From Bradyrhizobium sp. CIAT3101 (GTDB lineage: Bacteria; Pseudomonadota; Alphaproteobacteria; Rhizobiales; Xanthobacteraceae): a stretch of 64,000 nt of DNA. Positions 51,348-61,713 of this stretch are shown here, piece after piece; within the stretch, counting starts at the first letter, position 1, and every line of letters begins with the position of its first letter. Under the pieces are notes generated by a model, which was not told the DNA's origin, did no database searches, and saw nothing but the letters and a program-made list of their open reading frames with translations. Both the position numbers and the translations under genes were made by a program. The stretch covers positions 2,811,001 to 2,875,000 of the forward strand of contig NZ_CP121634.1 in the NCBI RefSeq assembly GCF_029714945.1, given 5' to 3'.

Positions 51348-53232
51348 TCTGCGCTCCCTTGGGTAGTAGTTGACCTGACGACTCGGTGGAAACGGCGGTG
51401 TTGGCAGCCTCGACGCGGATGCGTCCCATCATGCCGTTGTCCTCATGCTCGAGGAGGTGGCAGTGGTAGACGAAGGTGCCGACGATGTTCGGGTCGCGAA
51501 AATCCATGCGCAGCCGCACGCTCGGATATTGCAGCATGCGGCCGTTGTAATAGGGGACGTTGACGGTATCGCGCACGAACGGCTCGTTGACCTGCATGCC
51601 CGACCATTCGCGCAGCTCGAAGTGAAGCTGATGGGTGTGGAAGTCGTGCAATTCCGTCGACCGGTTCTCGATGATCCAGTCCTCGACGTCGCCTTGCCTG
51701 ACGACGATGTCCGCAATGTCCGAACCCGCATCGAACGGCTTTGGCTTTTCGCCATCCACGGTGATGTAGAACGTCACGGGGCTGTTGGGGTCGTCCGGAT
51801 TGGTCGGCTGCTCGGAGAAGTACAGTTTCCTGACGCGCGCCGGCGTAACGTCTCCGATCCAGGAGCGAACGGCTGATGGCAGTGGTTGCGGATTTGCCGG
51901 CAGCCTCGATTGCGGTTCGGGTGCATCGTCCGCGGCCGTGATCGACAGGAGCGCGCGGTTCGGATCGTTCTCACCGGCCGGCCCGGTATCGACCGTTCGC
52001 GTCACCAAGAGCGCCGGTACGCCGAGCGGCGGACCTTCGACGATGAACTCGACGCGGGAGCCGGGCGGCACGCCGATGCGATTGACCCATTCGACCGAAG
52101 GTGCCGGGCTGCCGTTGAAATGGACCGGCACGCCATCGATGGCGACGATGCCGAGCGGCTGCGGCGCGCGCCGGAACACGACGGCGAGATTCAGATAGGT
52201 GATCGCCGAGGCGTTGAGAACGCGCCAGAGCTGTCGCTCGCCCGGCTTCATCTTGAGCGATGCCGGCGGATAATCGGGATAAGGCACCGGCACGAAGTTG
52301 ACGGACAGGTCTTTCGCCGGCCTGCCGAAGCCGGTGCCGTTGTTGGTGGTGTCACCGTCACTGTCGAGCTGATTTTTCGGGACGATCGGCTCGGATTTTG
52401 CGGGCGGTGCGTCGGGGTTCAAAAGGTCGAGGTCGCGGATCACCAGCACCCGCTCGGGGAGGCCAGCCAGTTCCGGAGCAGCCCGCTCGACGCCCTCGAT
52501 GATCAGCGCGCCCGACGCCCCGCCGAGCACCTGGGCCTTGCTGAAGCCGTGAATATGCGGGTGATACCAATAGACTCCGGGCGGCTCGTCGGCGGGAATG
52601 CGCAACCGGTATTCGAAGGGCGGATCCTCCGGCTGGATCGAGGTCTTCAGCACATCGTCCTGATGACATACCGGCGGCGCCGTCAGCCCGTGAAAGTGCA
52701 GATTGGCCGATGTCGCTCGCATGGCGTCGCTGCCGCACGGATCCGAGATCCTTTTCGACACACACAATGGCGCGGGGAACGGCAGTGCTTGCGGCTGATC
52801 CGCGGCCGGGCGTGCCGGCGCAAGCTCGGTCAGGTCATTCTTGAAGCGCACGATCAGCAGATCGCCCGGCTGGACCCGCAATGTCGGCGACATCTCGCCA
52901 TCGGGCGTCAGGTAGCAGTAACGGGTCGAGCCGTCCGGCTGCTTGCTGTTGTGAATGGAAAGCTCGACCTGCAGGATCCCGTCGTGGCTGCGAAGGTCCT
53001 GCGGTTCCTGTATGGCGCTGCCGGATGTCGGCCGCTGACAGGCTTCGCGTTGTGGTTGTGAGGGCTGAGTAAACCCGCTGGTTCCGAGCAAAGCCACGAA
53101 GCCGATCGCTCCGAGCCCCAGCATTGCGAACCAGGACACGACAGCGAACACGCCGATCGGCCATCGTCGAGTCGATTGATTCCGCGCGATCCGACCAAGC
53201 CAACCACGTGATCGCGCTTCGGAATCAATCAT
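51334..53232 (-). CDS. Multicopper oxidase with membrane anchor
   Basis: 632 residues. An N-terminal membrane segment (WPIGVFAVVSWFAMLGLGAIGFVALLG) anchors it. Copper sites appear as NLHFHGLT, YWYHPHIHGFSKAQ, LHDFHTHQLHFEL and the type 1 site GTFVYHCHLLEHEDNGMMG. This is a two- or three-domain laccase-like oxidase. The first Met of the long frame is not used; ATG 53232 gives the usual topology. It forms an operon with the phosphoesterase gene, an unusual pairing. Confidence 0.87.
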   Translation of the reverse strand: MIDSEARSRGWLGRIARNQSTRRWPIGVFAVVSWFAMLGLGAIGFVALLGTSGFTQPSQPQREACQRPTSGSAIQEPQDLRSHDGILQVELSIHNSKQPDGSTRYCYLTPDGEMSPTLRVQPGDLLIVRFKNDLTELAPARPAADQPQALPFPAPLCVSKRISDPCGSDAMRATSANLHFHGLTAPPVCHQDDVLKTSIQPEDPPFEYRLRIPADEPPGVYWYHPHIHGFSKAQVLGGASGALIIEGVERAAPELAGLPERVLVIRDLDLLNPDAPPAKSEPIVPKNQLDSDGDTTNNGTGFGRPAKDLSVNFVPVPYPDYPPASLKMKPGERQLWRVLNASAITYLNLAVVFRRAPQPLGIVAIDGVPVHFNGSPAPSVEWVNRIGVPPGSRVEFIVEGPPLGVPALLVTRTVDTGPAGENDPNRALLSITAADDAPEPQSRLPANPQPLPSAVRSWIGDVTPARVRKLYFSEQPTNPDDPNSPVTFYITVDGEKPKPFDAGSDIADIVVRQGDVEDWIIENRSTELHDFHTHQLHFELREWSGMQVNEPFVRDTVNVPYYNGRMLQYPSVRLRMDFRDPNIVGTFVYHCHLLEHEDNGMMGRIRVEAANTAVSTESSGQLLPKGAQNEPK

Positions 53233-53553
53233 GGACAGACCCGGATCCCGCTTCGCTGAGGAATGACGGAGAGATGACAATTGCTGCGTCGTATCGACGC
53301 GGGTAGTTGTGTAGCACCCGCTCTCTGACAGGTTGTTTACACGACGATGACAGGCACGATCGCAGGCGATGGAACTCACACCTGGCAGGCGACGACGATC
53401 AGGGCTGTGCCGGCGACGAAGACGAAAGGCATCGCGAGCAACGTCCGACGACGTCGTGTGTCTTGCGCGAGAGTCGTCGGCGCTTGCATGCGGTGTTGGC
53501 TTGGTCGATCTGCTTGATCAGGGTCACGTCGCATGCAACAACGAGCGCACTGG
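53233..53553. other. Spacer upstream of the multicopper oxidase gene
   Basis: 320 bases holding divergent promoters for the oxidase (minus) and the GspC-like gene (plus), and possibly one tiny membrane peptide (53376-53489). Nothing else was recognised. Confidence 0.35.
53376..53489 (-). CDS. Possible single-span membrane peptide
   Basis: 37 residues: a short basic N-terminus (MQAPTTLAQDTRRRRTLL) and one hydrophobic helix (AMPFVFVAGTALIVVACQV). It reads toward the multicopper oxidase gene, 143 bases before it. Coding is uncertain: no clear ribosome site, and the frame continues upstream over the GspC-like gene. Confidence 0.3.
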   Translation of the reverse strand: MQAPTTLAQDTRRRRTLLAMPFVFVAGTALIVVACQV

Positions 53554-54213
53554 ATGGCGGAGTGGACAACCGTGGCGAAACTGACATGGTATCTGTTCCT
53601 GGTCTCCACGCTCTGCGTGCTTGCACCACATGCGGCGCTGACCGCGGATAATTTCAGTGACGAAGCCGCGCGTGGCGTCGGTGATCTCGCCGCAACACCG
53701 CTCGGGGATTCCATCGCGGCTTCCGTTTGGGCGCCGCGCACGCCCGCCGAGCAGCCGGGTGGGCCCGCGCGAAGAGGCAATCCGCTGTGGGAGGTCCCGT
53801 TTGAGATCCTCAGCGGCACGCGCGAGCGTCCGGTATTTTCGCCGTCGCGACGGCCGCCGCCGGTCGCGGTGACCGAGGTCGCGGTCGCGAAGCCGCCGCC
53901 GCCGAAGCCGGCGCAGGAAGCGCATCCTCCACCGCTTTCGCTGGTCGGCACCGTTATCGGCGACGACCGAAGCCTCGGCATTTTCGTCGACCAGACCTCC
54001 AAGGCTGCCGTGCGGCTGAGAACAGGCGACGACTATCAGGGCTGGAGATTGCGCGCGGTGCAGGGCCGCGAGGCGACGTTCGTGCGCGACCAGCAGACCG
54101 TCGTGCTGAATTTTCCGGAGCCCGGAACGGCTGCGCCGATGGCGCCGCGCGTTGAAGTCGCGGCTGTGGCGTCGCCGACCGATGAACCCAGGCGGCCGCA
54201 CGTCCATCGTTAG
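53554..54213 (+). CDS. GspC-like exported or anchored protein
   Basis: 219 residues from ATG 53554; 53533 is also possible. One N-terminal hydrophobic segment (LTWYLFLVSTLCVLAPHAAL), then NPLWEVPFEILSGTRERPVFSPSRRPPP, a proline-rich spacer, and a GspC/PilP-like small domain (PLSLVGTVIGDDRSLGIFVDQTSKAAVRLRTGDDYQGWRLRAVQGREATFVR). No other type II secretion gene is adjacent. It ends in a basic His-rich tail (RRPHVHR). Confidence 0.7.
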   Translation: MAEWTTVAKLTWYLFLVSTLCVLAPHAALTADNFSDEAARGVGDLAATPLGDSIAASVWAPRTPAEQPGGPARRGNPLWEVPFEILSGTRERPVFSPSRRPPPVAVTEVAVAKPPPPKPAQEAHPPPLSLVGTVIGDDRSLGIFVDQTSKAAVRLRTGDDYQGWRLRAVQGREATFVRDQQTVVLNFPEPGTAAPMAPRVEVAAVASPTDEPRRPHVHR

Positions 54214-54453
54214 CCGATCGGGTGGCGGCTGATATTCTGGCGATCATAGATTGCTGCTCCCGTTTTGCCCGACGTGTCAATTGCTCTACGAATAGGCGAG
54301 GTCGCACCCGGCACCCCAATCCCTACTTTGCATGGGGTTGTTTTCGCGTTTTTTGCGGAGGGGTGGGAAGCGGGTGCGCGGCGCGCCGATTGACTCCGTT
54401 GTCCCCCTGATTCAAAACCGTCCTCAACAGTCAAGAACAAGAGGACAACGCCC

Positions 54454-55686
54454 ATGACCGACGCGCTGATCATCGATGCCTGCCGCACCCCGCGCGGTGT
54501 CGGCAAGGCCGGCAAGGGAGCACTCTCCGGCATTCACCCGCAGCAGCTCGGCGCCACCGTGCTGCGTGCGCTGGCGAACCGCACCGGCATCAACACCGCC
54601 GATGTCGACGACATCGTCTGGGGCTGCAGCGCGCAGGTCGCAACGCAAGGCGGCGATCTCGGCCGCATGTCGGCGCTCGATGCCGGCTATGACGTGCGCG
54701 CCAGCGCGGTGACGCTCGATCGCTTCTGCGGCTCCGGCATCACCAGCGTCAACATGGCGGCATCCTCGATCATGGCGGGCGCGGAAGATCTCGTCATCGC
54801 CGGCGGATGCGAGATGATGTCGATGGAGGGACGCCGCGGCGGCGGTCCCATGATGATGGACTCCGGCAATCTGCGCTTGCGTGCGCGGCATCCACAGTCG
54901 CACCAGGGCGTCTGCGCCGATGCGATTGCGACGCTGGAAGGCATCACGCGGCAGGACGTCGATGCGCTCGGCCTCGAAAGCCAGAAGCGTGCGGCGCAGG
55001 CGATTGCCGGCGGCCACTTCAAGAAGAGCCTGGTGCCCGTGCATCGCGAGGACGGCAGCCTCGCACTCGACCACGAGGAATATCCGCGGCCGCAGACCAC
55101 GATGGAAGGTCTCGCAGCCCTCAAGCCCGCATTCCCGGAGGTCGCCGACTATGCGCTGGACGACAAGGGCACGACCTATCGCGGCCTGATCCTGCAGAAA
55201 TATCCGGACCTCGACATCGACTTCATGCATCATGCCGGCAACTCGTCCGGCGTCGTCGATGGCGCCGCCGCGATCCTGCTGGCGTCACCGTCCTATGCCA
55301 AGGCGCATGGTCTCAAAGCCCGCGCCCGCGTGGTGGCGATGGCGAACATGGGGGACTCGCCGACCCTGATGCTGAACGCGCCGGTGCCGGCGACGCGCAA
55401 GGTGCTGGCGAAGGCCGGGCTCACCATCGACGACATTGATCTCTTCGAGATCAACGAGGCCTTTGCGGTCGTTGCGGAAAAATATATCCGCGATCTCAAG
55501 CTCGACCGCGCCAAGGTCAACGTCAATGGCGGCTCGATCGCGCTCGGCCATCCCATCGGCGCGACCGGCTCGATCCTGATCGGCACCGTGCTCGACGAGC
55601 TCGAACGGCGCGACCTCAAGCGCGGTCTCGTCACCATGTGCGCCGCGGGAGGCATGGCGCCTGCCGTCATCATCGAGCGCGTCTAG
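54454..55686 (+). CDS. Acetyl-CoA C-acyltransferase (thiolase)
   Basis: 410 residues. Thiolase motifs: nucleophile Cys in DRFCGSGITSVNMAASSI, the NEAFAVVAEKYI block, GGSIALGHPIGATGSI and the second catalytic Cys in TMCAAGGMAPAVII. It catalyses the last step of beta-oxidation or formation of acetoacetyl-CoA. It could share a pathway with the 3-hydroxybutyryl-CoA dehydrogenase at 4122-4973, though the two are 50 kb apart. Followed by a hairpin. Confidence 0.94.
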   Translation: MTDALIIDACRTPRGVGKAGKGALSGIHPQQLGATVLRALANRTGINTADVDDIVWGCSAQVATQGGDLGRMSALDAGYDVRASAVTLDRFCGSGITSVNMAASSIMAGAEDLVIAGGCEMMSMEGRRGGGPMMMDSGNLRLRARHPQSHQGVCADAIATLEGITRQDVDALGLESQKRAAQAIAGGHFKKSLVPVHREDGSLALDHEEYPRPQTTMEGLAALKPAFPEVADYALDDKGTTYRGLILQKYPDLDIDFMHHAGNSSGVVDGAAAILLASPSYAKAHGLKARARVVAMANMGDSPTLMLNAPVPATRKVLAKAGLTIDDIDLFEINEAFAVVAEKYIRDLKLDRAKVNVNGGSIALGHPIGATGSILIGTVLDELERRDLKRGLVTMCAAGGMAPAVIIERV

Positions 55687-56019
55687 TGCGCTGCGACCCG
55701 TAAAAAGCAGGGAAAAACGCCGCACGACAGCGATCCAGCCTTATTTTCTAGGGTGAAATGCGACCGGCATCCTACAAAGATGCCGGTCGTCGCTTGTCGA
55801 AAGCATCGAATCAGCTTTAGCAAGGCTGCTTGCGGGCCTTTGAAACAAGGCAAAAACCGCTGCCCGAGGCGCCTTCCGCGCAGGAAGCCGCTAAAATGCA
55901 GGGTTTTTTGCCTCAGGGGGCCAAAAAAGCCCGTAAAACCGCGACAAAACTGTGCAGAAGGCTATAGGCCTTCGCCGGTTGGTCTAATATGCAACCGGCA
56001 ACGAATCAGAGGAGACACG
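55687..56019. other. Spacer between the thiolase gene and the HU gene
   Basis: 330 bases. Contains the hairpin at 55761-55789 and, on the right, the HU promoter and leader. A frame running through from 55753 continues into HU but is not credible because HU has a clear start and ribosome site at 56020. Confidence 0.45.
55761..55789 (+). terminator. Hairpin after the thiolase gene
   Basis: CGACCGGCAT (55761-55770), 9-base loop, ATGCCGGTCG (55780-55789): perfect 10-base stem, 75 bases after the stop. No long T-run, so a terminator is probable but not certain. Confidence 0.6.
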
Positions 56020-56322
56020 ATGCCGACCCAACTTTCCAAATCGCAGCTGATCGAAAAGATCGCGACCGCCACCGAGCTTTCCAAGCGCGACGTCAAGAGC
56101 GTCATGGAGACGCTGACGGACGTCGGCCACAAGGAGCTCAAGAAGAACGGCCTGTTCCTGGTGCCGGGCTTCGCCAAGTTCGTGGTCATCAAGAAGCCCG
56201 CGACCAAGGCGCGCAAGGGCACCAACCCGTTCACGGGTGAAGAGATGATGTTCAAGGCCAAGCCGGCCCGGAAGATCGTCCGCGCCCGCCCGGTCAAGGC
56301 CGCCAAGGACGCCGTGGCCTGA
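56020..56322 (+). CDS. HU-family DNA-binding protein
   Basis: 100 residues: KSQLIEKIATATELSKRDVKSVMETLTDVGHKEL is the dimerising helical part, GLFLVPGFAKFVVIKKPATKARKGTNPFTGEEMMFKAKPARK the beta-arm with the proline-tip region. GAGGAGA before ATG 56020. It has a lysine-rich tail typical of rhizobial HU-like proteins. Strong terminator directly downstream. Confidence 0.93.
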   Translation: MPTQLSKSQLIEKIATATELSKRDVKSVMETLTDVGHKELKKNGLFLVPGFAKFVVIKKPATKARKGTNPFTGEEMMFKAKPARKIVRARPVKAAKDAVA

Positions 56323-56328
56323 TAACGC

Positions 56329-56357
56329 AAAGGCCCCCTCGAAGAGAGGGGGCCTTT
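56329..56357 (+). terminator. Rho-independent terminator after HU
   Basis: AAAGGCCCCCTC (56329-56340), five-base loop, GAGGGGGCCTTT (56346-56357) followed by T and GG. 12-base perfect stem just after the HU stop. Confidence 0.88.
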
Positions 56358-56399
56358 TGGTTTTGAGTTAAGTGACCGCGAGGGCTGAAGCGGAGGGGT

Positions 56400-56555
56400 T
56401 CAGCCCTTGCGGCGCCTGGCCCGGACCGGGACCGGCTGAAGCCGCGGCTCGGGTCCGGCGAGCGCATCGCGCACCCGGCCGATGGCACGATCGAGCAGCT
56501 GGCGCAGCCGCTGCGTCTTCCGCGATCGCTTCGCTTCTTCCAGCAGTTTCTTCAT
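56400..56555 (-). CDS. Small basic protein coupled to lon
   Basis: 51 residues starting MKKLLEEAKRSRKTQRLRQLLDRAIGRVRDAL and ending in a basic RARRRKG. The ATG lies four bases after the lon stop codon, so it is likely translated with lon. Basic helical character suggests nucleic acid or protein binding. No family recognised. Confidence 0.5.
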   Translation of the reverse strand: MKKLLEEAKRSRKTQRLRQLLDRAIGRVRDALAGPEPRLQPVPVRARRRKG

Positions 56556-56559
56556 CGCA

Positions 56560-58953
<2,394 letters not shown>

Positions 58954-58961
58954 GATCGACC

Positions 58962-59345
58962 TCAGGATTTGGCGAGGCGCAGTGCGACGCAGCCGTCCAT
59001 CACGAAGCGGCTGATGGCGTAGCGGCCAAGGGGCAATGCGATGCGGCGCTCGAAGCGCCCCTGCGGCAGTTCGAGGCGGTGGATGCGGGCGTTGCGAAGC
59101 TCTGGCGGCAGCGTGCGCTGGCCGGAGATGATAAGCACGCCGTCCTGGATCACCGTCTCGACATTGTCCGGATTGACGCCGGGAAGCGCGACCAGGATCA
59201 AAAGCTCATGCTCGGTCTCGAGCACGTCGATCGGCGGCTCCCAGCAGGCTTCCTGACGGCCGAACTGCTGGCGCAGCCGTTCGCCGCGGGTCAGCTGGTC
59301 CAGGGCTTCGGACAGCATCCAGTCGAAGGGATTTTTGGGTTGCAT
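58962..59345 (-). CDS. Hsp20/alpha-crystallin small heat-shock protein
   Basis: 127 residues starting MQPKNPFDWMLSEALDQL. Alpha-crystallin domain from about residue 38: WEPPIDVLETEHELLILVALPGVNPDNVETVIQDGVLIISGQR, then FERRIALPLGRY. It lacks the long C-terminal IXI tail, so it may form small oligomers. It is the upstream partner of lon. No ROSE-type RNA thermometer was recognised in its leader. Confidence 0.85.
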   Translation of the reverse strand: MQPKNPFDWMLSEALDQLTRGERLRQQFGRQEACWEPPIDVLETEHELLILVALPGVNPDNVETVIQDGVLIISGQRTLPPELRNARIHRLELPQGRFERRIALPLGRYAISRFVMDGCVALRLAKS

Positions 59346-59532
59346 GGCAAAACTCGGGAAAGGCGCTGCGGTTGGAAAACGGGGATATGGTGATGGTTCC
59401 CGCAAATTCCAGCATCGCGCGTTTGCGGCACGTCTGGCCCTCGATCGAGACGAGGCCCTTGCGCTCAGACGCATCGACGCCGCGGAGATGTTCCGCGGCG
59501 CCGGAGGCAACAATTAGGCGGAATGGTCGGAA

Positions 59533-60102
59533 TCAGGCGGCTTCGCGGTACTCGGCCTCCGCTTTGAGGTTGATGACCGACGTGGCAAGCTCGGTCAGGG
59601 TGTGGTCGGTGGCCTCTTCCTCGTCCAGCGTATCCTGGAGGAGCCTTGCCGCCTCGGGCATGCCGAGCTCCTCGGCCCAGGTGCGCAGCGTGCCGTAACG
59701 GGAGATCTCGTAATGCTCGACAGCCTGCGCCGCGGCGAGCAGGCCGGCGTCGAGGGCAGGGGCGTTCTTGAAATCCTTCATGATCTCGGCGCCCTCCTCG
59801 GTGATGCCGTTGATCGCCTCACACGGCTTGCCGCGCGCCGGCTTGTCCAGCATCTTGAAGATCTGCTCGAGCCGTTTGACCTGGCCCTGCGTCTCCCGCA
59901 GATGCTTGTTGAAGGCGGCGGCAAGGTCCTTCGAATGGGCGGCCTTGGCCATCTTCGGCAGCGTCTTGATGATCTTGTTCTCGGCGAAATAAATGTCTTT
60001 CAGCGTTTCCAGAAACAGGTCGCTGAGCATCTTAGGCGCCTGACGCGGGCGCCGCGATGCGGTCTTTTTCCTAGATGCACGTTTCTTTGCTTTCTTAGCC
60101 AT
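59533..60102 (-). CDS. DUF892/YciE-type ferritin-like protein
   Basis: 189 residues: lysine/arginine-rich N-terminus (MAKKAKKRASRKKTASRRPRQ), then a four-helix ferritin-like domain with Glu/His iron-type ligands (LKDIYFAENKIIKTLPKMAKAA, HLRETQGQVKRLEQIF, AAQAVEHYEISRYGTLRTWAEELG, LDEEEATDHTLTELA). Members are stress-induced; the function is not established. The basic tail suggests DNA association. Confidence 0.87.
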   Translation of the reverse strand: MAKKAKKRASRKKTASRRPRQAPKMLSDLFLETLKDIYFAENKIIKTLPKMAKAAHSKDLAAAFNKHLRETQGQVKRLEQIFKMLDKPARGKPCEAINGITEEGAEIMKDFKNAPALDAGLLAAAQAVEHYEISRYGTLRTWAEELGMPEAARLLQDTLDEEEATDHTLTELATSVINLKAEAEYREAA

Positions 60103-60252
60103 GGATCCTCCTCATGAGGTGACACGGGAAGGCATGCCCTTCCTCAATCCTCACGCGATCAAGAACCGGGATCGGCAAATGTTCCTCGCGAAGGCTCCCG
60201 CGAGCCGCTATGGCTGGCTGCGACAACCACGCTCGCCCGAGACGCCCAGCCC

Positions 60253-60879
60253 ATGCTCGACTTCGCCCTGTCCGCCTTCGTGACGCTGTTGCTGGTGGTC
60301 GATCCCGTCGGCCTTGCGCCGGCGTTTCTGGCTGCGACCGGGGGCATGCCCGACAAGATCAAGCGGACGGTGGCGTTGCGCGCGCCCTTCATCGCGGCCT
60401 CGATCCTGGTCGTGATTGCGCTCGTCGGAAATTGGCTGCTGCGCCAGCTCGGGATCGGCATCCCCGCGTTCCAGATCGCGGGCGGGCTGCTGCTGTTCGG
60501 CGTGTCCTACCAGATGATCTTCGGCGACCGGCCGCATCGCGAGGCGCGGGAGGCCGACAAGGCGACCGCGGAGCACGCCTCCGATGTCGCGGTGTTTCCG
60601 CTGGCCATTCCCATGATGGCCGGCCCCGGCGCGATCGCGACCACGCTGCTGCTGACGGGCAATGCCGGCTATGGGCCGAGGCTTGCGATCATAATCGCGG
60701 TCGTCCTCGCCGTTTGCCTGATCTGCATGTTCTGCTTCATCTCGGCTCACCTGATCGCGCGGACGCTGGGGCGCACCGGTAATGCCGTGCTGTCACGCGT
60801 GCTCGGCATGCTGCTCGCGGCCTATTCGGTGCAGTTCGTGATCAACGGGATTGCGGCCGTCCGGGCCAGCCTGTCATAG
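60253..60879 (+). CDS. MarC-family membrane protein
   Basis: 208 residues with six hydrophobic segments (MLDFALSAFVTLLLVVDPVGLAPAF, LRAPFIAASILVVIALVG, IAGGLLLFGVSYQMIFG, PLAIPMMAGPGAIATTLLL, IIAVVLAVCLICMFCFI, RVLGMLLAAYSVQFVINGI). MarC proteins were once thought to be antibiotic-resistance transporters, which has not held up; the substrate is unknown. Single gene on this strand. Confidence 0.87.
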   Translation: MLDFALSAFVTLLLVVDPVGLAPAFLAATGGMPDKIKRTVALRAPFIAASILVVIALVGNWLLRQLGIGIPAFQIAGGLLLFGVSYQMIFGDRPHREAREADKATAEHASDVAVFPLAIPMMAGPGAIATTLLLTGNAGYGPRLAIIIAVVLAVCLICMFCFISAHLIARTLGRTGNAVLSRVLGMLLAAYSVQFVINGIAAVRASLS

Positions 60880-61051
60880 GGCTGCGGTAATCTGTTAATC
60901 TGTTGATTTTACGATCTAATTCATGATGTGGCTGGTCCGCCGGCAAGACGGCGCCTGAACAGGTCCGCTTTCGCTTGCACTGCCACATTGCTTTGACGTA
61001 CTTCCCCTCTCAAGAAGCGCCCATCGCCAAGAAGGTCGAGATGAAATCGGG

Positions 61052-61705
61052 ATGTCGATGACAGCGGACGAGCTCGACAAGAGACAGGCCATCATCGACG
61101 CCTGCCGCCGCATGAATGCGCTCGGCATCAACCAGGGCACGTCAGGCAATATCAGCCTGCGACACGGGGAGGGGCTGCTGATCACGCCCACGAGCCTGCC
61201 CTACGACACCATGACGCCGGACCAGATCGTCTTCATGGCGAAGGACGGCTCGCATGCCCCCGGCCAGAAGCCGTCCAGCGAGTGGCGCTTCCATCTGGAC
61301 ATCCTGAAGGCGCGCGCCGACGTCAACGCCGTCGTGCACGCCCATCCGACCTATTGCACCATCCTGGCGATCATGGGCCTGGACATCCCGCCCGTGCACT
61401 ACATGATCGCGGCCGCCGGCGGCGACAACATCCGCTGCGCGCCCTATGCCACTTTCGGTACGGCAGAGCTGTCCGAGCACGCGGTGCGCGCGCTCGTCGG
61501 CCGGCTCGCCTGCCTGCTTGACCATCACGGCATGATCGCGGTCGGCAAGACGCTCGACAAGGCGATGTGGCTCGCCGTCGAGGTCGAGACGCTGGCGCGG
61601 CAATATCACGGCTGTCTCCAGATCGGCAAACCGCCGCTGCTGTCGAGCGCCGAAATCGAGCGGGTCCGCCAGCGCATGGCCGGCTACGGCGTGTCGGACG
61701 GGTAG
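61052..61705 (+). CDS. Class II aldolase, L-fuculose phosphate aldolase type
   Basis: 217 residues. Zinc-binding histidines in VVHAHPTYCT and DHHGMIAVG, catalytic region GTSGNISLRHGEGLLITPTSLPYDTM and EWRFHLDILKARADVNAV. Cleaves or condenses a phosphorylated sugar; which one is not certain. ATG 61052 and 61058 are both possible starts. Followed closely by the chloride-channel gene. Confidence 0.87.
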   Translation: MSMTADELDKRQAIIDACRRMNALGINQGTSGNISLRHGEGLLITPTSLPYDTMTPDQIVFMAKDGSHAPGQKPSSEWRFHLDILKARADVNAVVHAHPTYCTILAIMGLDIPPVHYMIAAAGGDNIRCAPYATFGTAELSEHAVRALVGRLACLLDHHGMIAVGKTLDKAMWLAVEVETLARQYHGCLQIGKPPLLSSAEIERVRQRMAGYGVSDG

Positions 61706-61713
61706 GGCGGCTG

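Noticed and set aside
59346..59532. Possible ROSE RNA thermometer before hsp20
   Set aside because: The leader lacks a recognisable anti-Shine-Dalgarno pairing pattern; it cannot be supported by eye.
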